In this document: piece by piece, positions 42,682-52,020 of the stretch | How the letters are laid out: each line of letters opens with the position of its first letter | How positions within the stretch are numbered: position 1 is the stretch's first letter | Program-made: the position numbers and the translations under genes | Assembly (NCBI GenBank): GCA_001897155.1 | Contig: MKSF01000004.1 | Span: 117,306-181,305, forward strand | Direction of reading: 5' to 3' | Origin: Bacteroidetes bacterium 47-18 | Lineage (GTDB): Bacteria > Bacteroidota > Bacteroidia > Chitinophagales > Chitinophagaceae | Length of the DNA stretch: 64,000 nt | Notes under the pieces: model-generated | Told to the model about the DNA's origin: nothing | The model's input: the letters and a program-made list of their open reading frames with translations, nothing else | Database searches by the model: none

Positions 42682-43851
42682 TTAGGAATAGAGAGGGCTT
42701 TGTTTTAAAAACTGCAGGGCGACTTTCCGGGCTTCCGTATTGGTTGCTTCCAGCTCTTCCAGGCCGGGCTGCTCGGTAAAGCTGACCTTTTCCATCGTTT
42801 TTTCGATGATGTCGGTCATTTCCAGGAACCCGACTCGGTTATTCAGGAAAGCGTTAACCACCTCTTCGTTCGCTGCGTTCATGATGCAGGGCATATTGCC
42901 CCCTTTGTACATCGCGTCCGTAGCCAGTTGCAGGTTCCGGAAGGTTTTGGCATCCGGCTGCTCAAAGGTCAGCTTGGCGTAATCTTTAAAGCTGAACCTT
43001 TTGAAATCGTTGGACAGCCTGGCGGGGTAGCCCATAGCGTATTGGATAGGCAGCTTCATATCAGGCAGGCCCATCTGGGCTTTCATCGATCCGTCCTTGA
43101 ACTGCACCAGGGAGTGAATAATGGATTGCGGGTGAATGATGACCTCTATCTGGTCATTGTCCAGGCCGAACAGCCATTTGGCTTCGATCATTTCAAGTCC
43201 TTTGTTCATCAGGGTGGCGGAATCAATGGTGATCTTGGCGCCCATGTTCCAGTTGGGATGCTGGAGGGCATGGCTTTTCTTTACATTGATCAGGAAGTTG
43301 GTCTTTTTGCCCAGGAAAGGACCTCCTGAAGCGGTCAGTATGATCTTCTCTATATCGCCGTAATTTTCTCCTGTCAGGCACTGAAAAAGGGCGGAGTGCT
43401 CACTGTCTACCGGCACAAGCATACTGTTGTGCTTCCCGGCAGCTTCCGTGATCAGGGCGCCGGCCACTACCAGCGTTTCCTTATTGGCGACCCCCACCTG
43501 CTTGCCCGCCCTGACAGCGGCCAGGGTGGAGTGCAGGCCCGCGAAGCCCACAATGGCGGCCAGCACAAAATCTACCGTATCCCATTGCACCGCTTCACAA
43601 AGCGCTTCCTGTCCTTCCATAACACGAATAGCGGTATGGCCCAGGTTGTTCTTTACCTTTTCATATGCCGCGGTATCTGTTACCACAACGGCTTCCGGCT
43701 GAAATTTTAACGCCTGCTCCGTGAGCAATGCGCTGTTGCTGTGCCCGCTTAATACGGTAACATTGAACAAATGCGGGTGGGCATCCACAACTTCAAGCGC
43801 TTGTGTGCCGATAGAGCCCGTTGAACCTAAGATTGCCAGATTTTTTCTCAT
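42682..43851 (-). CDS. dxr: 1-Deoxy-D-xylulose 5-phosphate reductoisomerase
   Basis: 389 residues from the ATG at 43851; an in-frame ATG at 43875 lies upstream. NADPH-binding LAILGSTGSIGTQALEV opens the protein; ANKETLVVAGALI and the metal/substrate-binding VPVDSEHSALFQCL, TASGGPF and HPNWNMGAKITIDSATLMNKGLEMIEA follow. Dxr makes 2-C-methylerythritol 4-phosphate, the committed step of the MEP route to IPP and DMAPP, which supplies carotenoid synthesis (6-12 kb). Followed by rseP. Confidence 0.95.
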   Translation of the reverse strand: MRKNLAILGSTGSIGTQALEVVDAHPHLFNVTVLSGHSNSALLTEQALKFQPEAVVVTDTAAYEKVKNNLGHTAIRVMEGQEALCEAVQWDTVDFVLAAIVGFAGLHSTLAAVRAGKQVGVANKETLVVAGALITEAAGKHNSMLVPVDSEHSALFQCLTGENYGDIEKIILTASGGPFLGKKTNFLINVKKSHALQHPNWNMGAKITIDSATLMNKGLEMIEAKWLFGLDNDQIEVIIHPQSIIHSLVQFKDGSMKAQMGLPDMKLPIQYAMGYPARLSNDFKRFSFKDYAKLTFEQPDAKTFRNLQLATDAMYKGGNMPCIMNAANEEVVNAFLNNRVGFLEMTDIIEKTMEKVSFTEQPGLEELEATNTEARKVALQFLKQSPLYS

Positions 43852-43999
43852 GATGAGCAAAGTTAATGAATGCAATATAATTTAAGGGGAGGAATATCTT
43901 ATTTGTCAGAATGCTATAAAATACGTTCCCGGGGGAGGAGCATGGCGGCACGTACCGGGCCACCGGTGGGAAAAAAGCACCAGGCTGCCTGTGTCGCAC

Positions 44000-44653
44000 T
44001 TAGTTGAGCTGCGCTCTTATTTCATTAATGATGTTATCCAGCCTGTCTATGATGGTCTGGTAGGGTGTATATCCCTTGGCCAGCAGGAAGAATTTGGATT
44101 CGTTGGCCTGCAGCAGTAAAGCGGGAAAGGAGGTTACCTGCAACTGCCTGCAGATATCAAATTCGTTCCGGGCGCGGGAGGCGTATTCCGGGTCCTCCAT
44201 CTTTTCGAAAAATTCCTCAGGGGTAAAGTCATACTTGGCGAGGAGGTGCCTGTAGGCTTCCCTGTCCGTAAGATCCCTGCCTTCATAGTTGAGGCCGTAT
44301 TCTATATCCAGGGCAAAATCAACAGCCTTTTCCGGGTGCTTTTCCTTGATAATGCAGAGCGCTATGGCAGGCGGCAGGCTGTTGGGAAACCAGTCGCTCT
44401 GGTCGGCGTGGCGTGCATGCCAGAGGAAGTCCTCCCCGAAAGTGATGCCCGTATATTCCTCCACGCGCCGGTAATTATCCAGTATGACCTCTGATATCAT
44501 TTGTACGGGCATAGGATATTCCGGCAGCAGCATACCCCCGCTCAGCACCTCGATGGGTATTTTTTCTCCTACGGTCTCGTTCAATTGTTTTATAACGTCA
44601 CTGAACCCATAGCACCATCCGCAATAAGCATCGTAACAATATATCAGTCTCAT
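44000..44653 (-). CDS. DsbA-family (FrnE-like) thioredoxin-fold protein
   Basis: 217 residues, without a signal peptide. The N-terminus has C11-G-W-C14 (YDAYCGWCYGFS), a long helical insertion and the cis-Pro of SFPALLLQ near residue 175. This is the DSBA oxidoreductase family related to FrnE. It is probably cytoplasmic, acting on disulfides or as a stress protein. Single gene; no partner is adjacent. Confidence 0.9.
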   Translation of the reverse strand: MRLIYCYDAYCGWCYGFSDVIKQLNETVGEKIPIEVLSGGMLLPEYPMPVQMISEVILDNYRRVEEYTGITFGEDFLWHARHADQSDWFPNSLPPAIALCIIKEKHPEKAVDFALDIEYGLNYEGRDLTDREAYRHLLAKYDFTPEEFFEKMEDPEYASRARNEFDICRQLQVTSFPALLLQANESKFFLLAKGYTPYQTIIDRLDNIINEIRAQLN

Positions 44654-44775
44654 AATCCGGTTTGTTTACAACAAATATAGGGGCTTATATCAGAAGTGCA
44701 AACAGGAGGCCTTATTTTCGGGGCAGAATTAGGAATTATTTAAACCGGATGTGTATAAATGTCATTTAGGTTTTT

Positions 44776-44783
44776 TATATTTG
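44776..44783 (+). promoter_or_regulatory. Candidate -7 box for pdhA
   Basis: TATATTTG matches TAnnTTTG. It predicts a transcript start near 44790, which makes the GTG at 44791 unlikely and favours the TTG at 44857. Confidence 0.4.
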
Positions 44784-44856
44784 CCTGTTCGTGAAGGAAG
44801 CCGGCATTGCTTTTCTTCGGATTGTTATTTTTTTGAAAAATAAAAACAGAATTACC

Positions 44857-45852
44857 TTGGCTACAACTAAATTTGGAAAAGAAATATACCTGGAGTGGTA
44901 CGAATCAATGTTATTGCAGCGCCGCTTTGAAGAAAAGGCAGGCCAGCTATACGGTATGCAGAAAATAAGAGGCTTCTGTCACCTGTATATAGGGCAGGAA
45001 GCGGTATCTGCCGGTATCATTTCCGCCATCAGGGAAGATGATAACCTGATCACCGCTTACCGTGACCACGGTCTGGCGCTGGCAAAAGGTATGACCGCCA
45101 ATGAGTGTATGGCCGAATTATACGGAAAGGCTACCGGCTGCACCAAAGGTAAAGGCGGTTCCATGCACTTCTTCTCCAAGGAAAAAAGATTCTTCGGGGG
45201 ACATGGCATCGTAGGCGGCCAGATAGGACTGGGCGCGGGTATCGCGTTTGCAGACCATTACCTGGGCAATGACAGGGTGACCGTATGCCTGTTCGGTGAC
45301 GGCGCTGCCCGCCAGGGACTGCTGCACGAAACCTATAATATGGCTATGCTGTGGAACCTGCCCGTGATCTTCATCTGTGAGAATAACTATTACGCTATGG
45401 GTACTTCCGTAGAAAGGACCTCCAAGACGCTGGATATAGCTAAAATGGCGCTGGCGTACGATATGCCGAGCGATACCGTGGATGGTATGAATCCCGAAGC
45501 AGTGCATACGGCAGTGGCCAAAGCGGCAGAAAGGGCGCGTAAGGGAGAAGGTCCTACCTTCCTGGAAATCAGGACATACAGGTACCGCGGGCATTCGATG
45601 TCCGACCCTGCCAAATACAGGACCAAGGAAGAAGTGGAAGGCTACAGGCTGAAAGACCCTATAGAGGTTTCAAAAAATAAGCTGATCAGCAAAAAATGGG
45701 CTACGGAAGCCGATATTGAAGCGATCAATGATAAGGTGAAAGCGATAGTGGAGGAGTGTGTAACGTTTGCGGAAGAAAGTCCGTGGCCGGATATCAGCGA
45801 GCTGTACAAGGATATTTATGTAGAAGATGACTATCCTTTTATCACGGATTAG
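44857..45852 (+). CDS. pdhA: Pyruvate dehydrogenase E1 component, alpha subunit
   Basis: 331 residues from a TTG at 44857; a longer frame begins with a GTG at 44791 but that lies at the predicted transcript start. Motifs: FEEKAGQLYGMQKIRGFCHLYIGQEAV, CTKGKGGSMHFFS, and the thiamine-diphosphate motif GDGAARQGLLHETYNMAMLWNLPVIFICENN, then RYRGHSMSDPAKYR with the phosphorylation-loop residues. The alpha subunit pairs with PdhB, which is not adjacent here, in the pyruvate dehydrogenase complex. A hairpin terminator follows at 45882. Confidence 0.93.
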   Translation: MATTKFGKEIYLEWYESMLLQRRFEEKAGQLYGMQKIRGFCHLYIGQEAVSAGIISAIREDDNLITAYRDHGLALAKGMTANECMAELYGKATGCTKGKGGSMHFFSKEKRFFGGHGIVGGQIGLGAGIAFADHYLGNDRVTVCLFGDGAARQGLLHETYNMAMLWNLPVIFICENNYYAMGTSVERTSKTLDIAKMALAYDMPSDTVDGMNPEAVHTAVAKAAERARKGEGPTFLEIRTYRYRGHSMSDPAKYRTKEEVEGYRLKDPIEVSKNKLISKKWATEADIEAINDKVKAIVEECVTFAEESPWPDISELYKDIYVEDDYPFITD

Positions 45853-45881
45853 TTTTTTTAATAAACTTCAAATCATTAGAG

Positions 45882-45912
45882 CCTCCAATATATTTTATTG
45901 GAGGTTCCTTAT
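45882..45912 (+). terminator. Terminator of pdhA
   Basis: A perfect 9-bp stem (45882-45890 with 45896-45904) with a 5-nt loop, followed by TTCCTTATTTTT. Confidence 0.6.
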
Positions 45913-45934
45913 TTTTGAAGATATTTTATTGCAT

Positions 45935-47176
45935 ATGAGAAATTACCTCGGCTGGGTATGGACAGTCATCATTGCCCTGCTCGCCATTTATTATATGATC
46001 GTTTCGATCCATCTGCTTGTGAGCAGCAGGCGCCGCAGGCTGACCGGCTATATCCTCTATGCCGTATTGTCCGCATTGTATGTCGGCGCTTTTCTTACCC
46101 TGAGAAATCAGAATGCCGGCGGGCAGGGGTGGCTGAGTTCCGTGAATTTCGCTTACATCATAGGATTTACGATATTGCATATACTGGTCACGGTATTTTT
46201 CCTGGTGGATGATATCCGGAGGGTCATTACCTGGATAGTATTGAAAGGATATGGGATAAGTGCGGACCGGGATATTACGAAAATGGATATTTCCCGGTCC
46301 AGGTTCCTGACAAGGGCGGGCTGGATAGGAGGCATTGTCCTGTTCTCCTCTTTCTTTATCGGTATCAAGAACAAGTATAATTACAAGATAAGACGCGTAA
46401 AGCTCAAGCCTGGTAGTTCCGGGGCGGCGCTTGCCGGGCTGAAAATAGTGCATATCTCCGATATTCATTCGGGCAGCTTTGATGACCTGGAAGCCGTACA
46501 GAGAGGCATTGATATGATCAATGAAGAGCAGCCGGACCTTATCCTCTTTACAGGAGATATCGTCAATAACAAAACGGACGAGATCTATCCCGTAATAGAT
46601 ACCCTGAAGCAGATGAAAGCCGGAATGGGCATTTACGCTACATTGGGCAATCACGATTACGGTGATTACTGGGAGTGGAACAGCCCGGAGGATAAAGTGG
46701 CCAACCTGGAGGAGCTGAAGCGTGTCATCACGGAAGATCTCGGCTGGAGATTGCTGATGAATGAGCATGTGCAGGTGGAAAGGAATAATGATCATTTTAC
46801 GCTGCTGGGCGTGGAGAACTGGGGGAATAATATGAGCTTTCCCAGGTACGGGAAGCTGAAAGAAGCCTATGCCGGGCTGGAGAGCGACACCGGCTACAAG
46901 ATACTGTTGTCTCATGACCCTTCGCATTGGGATGCGCAGATACGGCCGGAATACCCGGATATAGACCTGACCCTTGCCGGTCATACCCATGGTATGCAGT
47001 TTGGCGTAGAGCTGTCCTGGTTTCACTGGAGTCCTGTCCAGTATGTTTATAAACAATGGGCCGGCCTGTACACACAGGACAAACAAAAGCTCTATGTGAA
47101 CAGGGGATTCGGGTTCTTAGGGTATAAGGGCAGGGTAGGCATACTGCCGGAGATCACCGTTATCGAGTTTGAATAG
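45935..47176 (+). CDS. Membrane metallophosphoesterase (YkuE-like)
   Basis: 413 residues from the ATG at 45935; an upstream in-frame start at 45827 lies within the pdhA 3' end and is unlikely. The N-terminal 150 residues have about four membrane helices; the catalytic domain has the calcineurin-like motifs KIVHISDIHSGSF, LILFTGDIVNNK, YATLGNHDYGD, ILLSHDPSHWD and LTLAGHTHGMQFG. Two metal ions are bound by these residues. The substrate is probably a phospholipid or UDP-sugar type phosphoester at the membrane, which cannot be settled here. Convergent with the T9SS cargo gene, with a shared terminator. Confidence 0.92.
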   Translation: MRNYLGWVWTVIIALLAIYYMIVSIHLLVSSRRRRLTGYILYAVLSALYVGAFLTLRNQNAGGQGWLSSVNFAYIIGFTILHILVTVFFLVDDIRRVITWIVLKGYGISADRDITKMDISRSRFLTRAGWIGGIVLFSSFFIGIKNKYNYKIRRVKLKPGSSGAALAGLKIVHISDIHSGSFDDLEAVQRGIDMINEEQPDLILFTGDIVNNKTDEIYPVIDTLKQMKAGMGIYATLGNHDYGDYWEWNSPEDKVANLEELKRVITEDLGWRLLMNEHVQVERNNDHFTLLGVENWGNNMSFPRYGKLKEAYAGLESDTGYKILLSHDPSHWDAQIRPEYPDIDLTLAGHTHGMQFGVELSWFHWSPVQYVYKQWAGLYTQDKQKLYVNRGFGFLGYKGRVGILPEITVIEFE

Positions 47177-47248
47177 TCAATAACCATACCGCAGGATGCG
47201 CCTGTCATTGGGGAGGGGTTAACCGGATTTGTTTTACCGGCAGAAAGG

Positions 47249-47286
47249 AAAAGCGGCACGTGAATATTTTCACGTGCCGCTTTTTC
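47249..47286. terminator. Bidirectional terminator between the metallophosphoesterase and T9SS cargo genes
   Basis: A perfect 15-bp stem (47249-47263 with 47270-47284) with a 6-nt loop, a T-run on each strand, between convergent genes. Confidence 0.85.
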
Positions 47287-47311
47287 ATTATTTATATCAG
47301 GATGGATAATA

Positions 47312-49840
47312 TTACCTGATAACGGTAAGGTCGCCTTTCAGGGTATTGCGCTGACCGCCGCATTCTATTTCTATGACGTAATAATAAGTACCTACATCCA
47401 CGGGTCTGCCGTTTTGTGTTCCGTCCCAGCCGTTGTTGATGGAGAGTGACTGGAATACCATATTGCCGTACCTGTTAAAGATCATCAGGTTGTACGCTTT
47501 GGAATGTCCCGGGCTGATGGCTGTAAATATATCGTTCAGTCCGTCTCCGTTAGGGGTGAAGGCGTTGGGTACTCTGATGTCGCAGCACTGTTCGGAAAAG
47601 ATCAGGACCGATTTCCGGGTATAGCAGTTATGGTCGTCGGTAGCGTGGACCGTGTACTGTGTCTCGCTGTTTTTCAGGATAAAGGATGCGCTGCTCTCCG
47701 TAGCGGTAAACGGTGGCTCGCTGAAATTATACTTTGTTGCACCGGAAAAGTAGAGCGTAAGGGTATCACCGATGCAATACTTCTCCTGCGGGTCAAAATC
47801 AATGGTCAGCTCGGGCTGGGGATGAACGGTAAGGTGCAGGTAGGCCATGCTGTCGCATCCGCTGTCAATGGCATAGGCAGCGCTGTAAATGCCGGAGCTG
47901 TTCAGTACACGGTCGCCGAAGGTATAGGTCATCGGGTAGCAGACGGCGGCAGTATCATAAGACGCTTTGGGAATGATAACCTTTATGTTGACAACCTCGT
48001 AGATGCTGTCGCAGCCCTGTATGTTCCTGGTCGTGTCCCTGAGAATGGCAGAGGAGGTGTAGGTGGTGTTCCTGTAAACCACCCGGCTGCATCCTTCCAG
48101 CGCGGTATTGATAGTCCTGGGAGCGGCGCCAACCCGGAGATCCAGCACTACGATGCTGTCGCAGCCCCACCGGTTGTTGAAGATATGGTTGTAGGTGCCT
48201 GCCCGGGCGTAGGAAACGCCGTTGAATATATAAGGAAGGCTGGTATAGCAGATAGCGGCCTTAAGGGTGTCCCTGGAAACCGGCTGTACGGTCAGCGTTA
48301 GGGTCGTAATGCTGTCGCAATTGGTGGTGACAGCGGAGGCCGTGTCCCGGAGCGTATGTGTGCCTGTGGTGGTGACGGTCCTGCCGTTCCAGGTATAGGG
48401 CAGCTGGCTGGCGCAAATGGTACGGGTGATGTTGGCCTGCGATACCGGCTGAACGGTCAGCGTTAAGGTTGTAATGCTGTCGCAATTGGTGGTGGCAGCG
48501 GTGGAAGTGTCCCGCAGGGTATGTGTGCCTGTAGTGGTGACGGTCTTGCCGTTCCAGGTATAGGGTAGTTGGCTGGCGCAAATGGTACGGGTGATATTTA
48601 CCTGCAGCACCGGGTGTACGGTCAGTGTCAGTGTGGTGATGCTGTCGCAGCTATTGGTGGCGGTAGCAGTGTCACGAAGTGTATGTGTTCCTGTAGTAGT
48701 GACGGTCTTGCCGTTCCAGGTGTAAGGTAGCTGGCTGGTACAGATGGCCTGGCTGATGCTGGCCTGCAGCACCGGCTGAACGGTCAGCGTTAAGGTCGTA
48801 ATGCTGTCGCAATTGGTGGTGGCCGCGGTGGAAGTGTCCCGGAGCGTATGTGTACCCGTGGTGGTAACGGTCTTGCCGTTCCAGGTATAAGGGAGCTGGC
48901 TGGTACAGATGGTCTGGCTGATGGAATGGTACCTGACCGGCTGGCTGTGCAGGTCCAGGACAAAAGTAGTGTCGCAGGTACCCTGGTTGAAGGTAGCTAC
49001 GGAATCGCCGAAAGTGTTGATGCTCTGCCCCTTCCAGGTATAGGGCAGCGCGCCTGAGCAGATGGTTACCGTGTCGCGTACCATGATATTGCCGTTACCT
49101 GTACCGGTCCTCAATGACTGTATCCAGGCGGCGTTGGCGGCAGTGTTGGGCAAGCCGGGCGTTTCCAGTGAAGTGGCGGTTCCCGTTGCCCAGGCGGAAG
49201 GGGTGGTAATATTGCCGTTAGTGAGGTAGTATACACGGTTGCTGCCGGAAGGACTCATATTGACAGTGGCCGGGATGCTTTGCCCGTTGACATTGGAACC
49301 GTATGCTATCGAGTGATAGGGTGCATTCAGGTTGGAAGGGCTGGTGACGATAACGGCATCGCCGTCATTCCTTAATCCCAGGGGCGACCAGTTATTGCCG
49401 GTATTGGTATAGGTAGCGCCGATATAGCCGTTATTGGACGATTTTTCCAGTAAGCCGGAGCTGACAGGCACCACGTACACCCCGTCATTGTTGCTGTCGG
49501 TAGGGTCGTCCGCCAGGCTCAGGCTGGTATTCCTGTCGCCGTTGTTATAAATAAGGATGACAGATCCGTAGGGAATGTTCGCCCACTGGCTGATATTCCG
49601 GAACCTGTAGAAGCCCTGGGCATTGCCGCCTGAGCCGTGCCAGTTGTTATTATCGTCAAATATCCACAGGCGGATGTCTGCGGTAGAGTCCGTACAGGTC
49701 CTGTTGCCCACTACTACCAGCTCAATAAATTCTTTGGAGCCGCTTGCCCCCTGGGAGAACTCATTGATATAAAGCTGGGCGGAAAGCCGTCCAAAGGTAG
49801 TAAGCAGTAGGAAAATGATGCTCAGTAGACTTTTATGCAT
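47312..49840 (-). CDS. Secreted repeat protein with lamin-tail-like domain and T9SS type B sorting domain
   Basis: 842 residues from the ATG at 49840, where the signal peptide MHKSLLSIIFLLLTTFGRLSA begins; a longer frame extends to 50032. Residues about 22-230 resemble a lamin-tail domain (LYINEFSQGASGSKEFIELVV). The middle is built of about 55-residue units, four nearly identical: ICxSQLPYTWNGKTVTTTG, then HTLRDT...NCDSITTLTLTV; the flanking units are more divergent. The C-terminal 90 residues (VPNAFTPNGDGLNDIFTAIS ... IFNRYGNMVFQ ... GWDGTQNG) are a type B sorting domain. Expected on the cell surface; adhesin-like function is likely but unproven. Confidence 0.88.
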   Translation of the reverse strand: MHKSLLSIIFLLLTTFGRLSAQLYINEFSQGASGSKEFIELVVVGNRTCTDSTADIRLWIFDDNNNWHGSGGNAQGFYRFRNISQWANIPYGSVILIYNNGDRNTSLSLADDPTDSNNDGVYVVPVSSGLLEKSSNNGYIGATYTNTGNNWSPLGLRNDGDAVIVTSPSNLNAPYHSIAYGSNVNGQSIPATVNMSPSGSNRVYYLTNGNITTPSAWATGTATSLETPGLPNTAANAAWIQSLRTGTGNGNIMVRDTVTICSGALPYTWKGQSINTFGDSVATFNQGTCDTTFVLDLHSQPVRYHSISQTICTSQLPYTWNGKTVTTTGTHTLRDTSTAATTNCDSITTLTLTVQPVLQASISQAICTSQLPYTWNGKTVTTTGTHTLRDTATATNSCDSITTLTLTVHPVLQVNITRTICASQLPYTWNGKTVTTTGTHTLRDTSTAATTNCDSITTLTLTVQPVSQANITRTICASQLPYTWNGRTVTTTGTHTLRDTASAVTTNCDSITTLTLTVQPVSRDTLKAAICYTSLPYIFNGVSYARAGTYNHIFNNRWGCDSIVVLDLRVGAAPRTINTALEGCSRVVYRNTTYTSSAILRDTTRNIQGCDSIYEVVNIKVIIPKASYDTAAVCYPMTYTFGDRVLNSSGIYSAAYAIDSGCDSMAYLHLTVHPQPELTIDFDPQEKYCIGDTLTLYFSGATKYNFSEPPFTATESSASFILKNSETQYTVHATDDHNCYTRKSVLIFSEQCCDIRVPNAFTPNGDGLNDIFTAISPGHSKAYNLMIFNRYGNMVFQSLSINNGWDGTQNGRPVDVGTYYYVIEIECGGQRNTLKGDLTVIR
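48275..48935 (-). repeat. Four near-identical 162/165-bp tandem repeats inside the T9SS cargo gene
   Basis: The motif GCCGTTCCAGGTA occurs at 48383, 48548, 48710 and 48875, spaced 165, 162 and 165 bp, with high identity between. The identity at the DNA level, beyond protein need, points to recent duplication or gene conversion. Confidence 0.85.
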
Positions 49841-49972
49841 AAGAGAGGTCTGTTTTGAGTGCAAAGTAAGAGCGCACCTGTAACTTATTTCTGAACAACG
49901 GGTTAATATATTATTACCTGACGGCTCTTTAACATATGGGAAATATCCTGAGGGAAAAGAAATTGCAACCGG

Positions 49973-50006
49973 TGGAGAGCATACATGTTTATTTTTCATA
50001 ACTTTG
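49973..50006 (+). promoter_or_regulatory. Promoter of nusB
   Basis: TTG at 49973-49975 and TAACTTTG at 49999-50006 with 23 bp between fit the Bacteroidota promoter pattern; the transcript would start near 50013, 24 bp before the nusB ATG. Confidence 0.5.
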
Positions 50007-50036
50007 CTGACTCTTAAAAAGTGAGAAACCAATACA

Positions 50037-51008
50037 ATGATAAGTCGCAGAAATATTAGAATTAAGGTAATGCAATCACTTTACGCGCTTGATACCAACC
50101 TGGAAAGTGATCTTGGCTTTGGTATAGACCGGCTTACCAGCGATCATCCTGATTACTCACGTATGATCATTAAGTACGTTAAAGTGCTGGACGATAAGAT
50201 AGATCAGGCGTCTTATTTATTTACATTGTCGCTTTATTACATGGTGCGCGTGGCCCAGTACACGGAAATAGATGCCAATAACAGGGCCTCAAAGCTGCTG
50301 CGCACGCAGGAAGACCTGAATGTCAGCACCAAATTTGCCGGTAACGAATTCGTATGGTCTCTCCTGGATAATAAAACGTTTGTGGAAGCCGTAAAGGACA
50401 AGAAGCTTGAGCAGGTTGTTGAGAAGGATGAGATCAAGCAACTGTACAATATCCTGCAGGAGAGCGAGCTCTATAAGAGCTACGTGAGCGAGGAAAGCCG
50501 GACCCCCGAGGGCGATAAGAAAATGTTCTGGGACGTATGGACACAACTGATGTATGAGCATGAGGTATTCAATACCCTGATGACGGAGAAGAACGAAGAA
50601 TGGGAAGACGATAAGGAGCTGGTATATATGCTTATAGAGAACTATGTGCAGAAAAGAAAAGGCACCAACTTCCTGAACTTTATTTCGGCGGATAAGAAGC
50701 AGTTTGCGCACGACCTCCTGAAGACCACCATTGACAAGAGCGGCTACCTGATGGAGCTGATCCACCCGAGGCTGAAGAACTGGGATGCAGAACGTGTGGC
50801 CCATATAGACCTGATATTGCTGAAAATGGGTATAGCGGAATTCCTGTATTTCCCTACCGTGCCTACCAAGGTGACCATCAATGAATATATCGAGATCGCC
50901 AAGACCTACAGCACCCCCCAGAGCAGCCAGTTCATCAATGGTGTCCTGGACAATATCCTGAAGTCGCTGGAAAAGGAAAATAAGGTCAGGAAAGCCGTAA
51001 GGCCCTGA
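50037..51008 (+). CDS. nusB: Transcription antitermination protein NusB (long Bacteroidota form)
   Basis: 323 residues. The start MISRRNIRIKVMQSLYAL and the C-terminal NusB fold (LIHPRLKNWDAERVAHIDLILLKMGIAEFLYFPTVPTKVTINEYIEIAKTYSTPQSSQFINGVLDNIL) are clear. It is about twice the length of E. coli NusB because of a central helical insertion typical of Bacteroidota. NusB with NusE/S10 assembles on boxA for rRNA antitermination. It opens a run of core genes (nusB, yajC, coaE, ribH, rsmA) on one strand. Confidence 0.93.
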   Translation: MISRRNIRIKVMQSLYALDTNLESDLGFGIDRLTSDHPDYSRMIIKYVKVLDDKIDQASYLFTLSLYYMVRVAQYTEIDANNRASKLLRTQEDLNVSTKFAGNEFVWSLLDNKTFVEAVKDKKLEQVVEKDEIKQLYNILQESELYKSYVSEESRTPEGDKKMFWDVWTQLMYEHEVFNTLMTEKNEEWEDDKELVYMLIENYVQKRKGTNFLNFISADKKQFAHDLLKTTIDKSGYLMELIHPRLKNWDAERVAHIDLILLKMGIAEFLYFPTVPTKVTINEYIEIAKTYSTPQSSQFINGVLDNILKSLEKENKVRKAVRP

Positions 51009-51051
51009 TGATATGTATAACAGTAGTATTTAATTTAAAATTTATATAATT

Positions 51052-51390
51052 ATGTTTTTGAACGTTTTTTTACAGGCTGCGCCTCCGCAGGGAAATGACT
51101 GGATGATGCCGGCAATGATGTTGGGTATGGTTGTGGTAATGTACTTCTTTATGATCAGGCCTCAGCAAAAGAAAGCCAAAGAGCAGAAGAAATTCGCGGA
51201 TTCCATCGCTACGGGCGACAGGATCGTTACAACATCCGGTATCCACGGTAAGATCGTGAGAACGAATGAAGATAATACCCTGCTGATCGAAGTGGACAGG
51301 AATACCAATATCACTATCGAGCGCCAGGCCGTTTCTATGGAAATGACACAGGCTTTTGCCAAGAAAAACAATAAGGCTCCCCTGGCTTAA
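51052..51390 (+). CDS. yajC: Preprotein translocase subunit YajC
   Basis: 112 residues: a short N-terminus, one membrane helix (MMLGMVVVMYFFMIRP) directly followed by the signature QQKKAKEQKKFADSIATGDRIVTTSGIHGKIV, and a beta-rich tail. YajC joins SecDF at the inner membrane. It lies 43 bp downstream of nusB and 41 bp upstream of coaE. Confidence 0.95.
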   Translation: MFLNVFLQAAPPQGNDWMMPAMMLGMVVVMYFFMIRPQQKKAKEQKKFADSIATGDRIVTTSGIHGKIVRTNEDNTLLIEVDRNTNITIERQAVSMEMTQAFAKKNNKAPLA

Positions 51391-51431
51391 TACGGGAAGC
51401 CTGTGCTCCTATGCTTTTAAATGATCGTCAT

Positions 51432-52013
51432 ATGCTGAAAGTAGGTATCACCGGCGGTATCGGTTCCGGTAAGACTATTGTGGCCAGGATCTTCGGGACT
51501 TTAGGCATACCTGTTTTTAATGCGGACAGAGCAGCAAAATATCTGATGGATACGGACGCTGAGCTCAGAAGTCGTTTGGAAGCGGCATTCGGGACAGCGA
51601 TATATGATAACGGACGGGTTAACCGTCCGTTATTGGCTTCTATGGTATTCCCGGATCCGGAACGGCTGCAGCTCCTCAACAGCATCGTTCACCCCAGGGT
51701 GATAGCCTGGGGCGAGGAATGGCATCGTAGCCAGCATGCTCCTTACACGCTTAAGGAGGCCGCCCTGTTCTTTGAGAGCGGCTCTTATAAAAGTATGGAT
51801 TTTATCATAGGGGTCTATGCGCCCCGTGAGATCCGTATCAGGAGGGTCATGGAGCGGGATGGCGTCACCGGGCAGGAAGTGCTGGAGCGTATGTCCAGGC
51901 AGATGGATGAGGAGGAAAAAATGAAGCTTTGCAGGTTCGTGATTACGAACGACGATATTCAGTCCCTCATCCGGCAGGTATCCGGCCTTCATGAGACAAT
52001 ATTAAAAATGTAA
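51432..52013 (+). CDS. coaE: Dephospho-CoA kinase
   Basis: 193 residues from the ATG at 51432; an upstream in-frame ATG at 51411 adds seven residues without family likeness. P-loop GITGGIGSGKTIVARIF, NADRAAKYLM and IVHPRVIAW are family motifs. It phosphorylates dephospho-CoA, the last step of CoA synthesis. It is 7 bp upstream of the ribH gene. Confidence 0.93.
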   Translation: MLKVGITGGIGSGKTIVARIFGTLGIPVFNADRAAKYLMDTDAELRSRLEAAFGTAIYDNGRVNRPLLASMVFPDPERLQLLNSIVHPRVIAWGEEWHRSQHAPYTLKEAALFFESGSYKSMDFIIGVYAPREIRIRRVMERDGVTGQEVLERMSRQMDEEEKMKLCRFVITNDDIQSLIRQVSGLHETILKM

Positions 52014-52020
52014 AGATACT

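Noticed and set aside
45926..47086. Minus-strand frame of 386 codons
   Set aside because: Antisense to the metallophosphoesterase, whose five metal-binding motifs are all on the plus strand.
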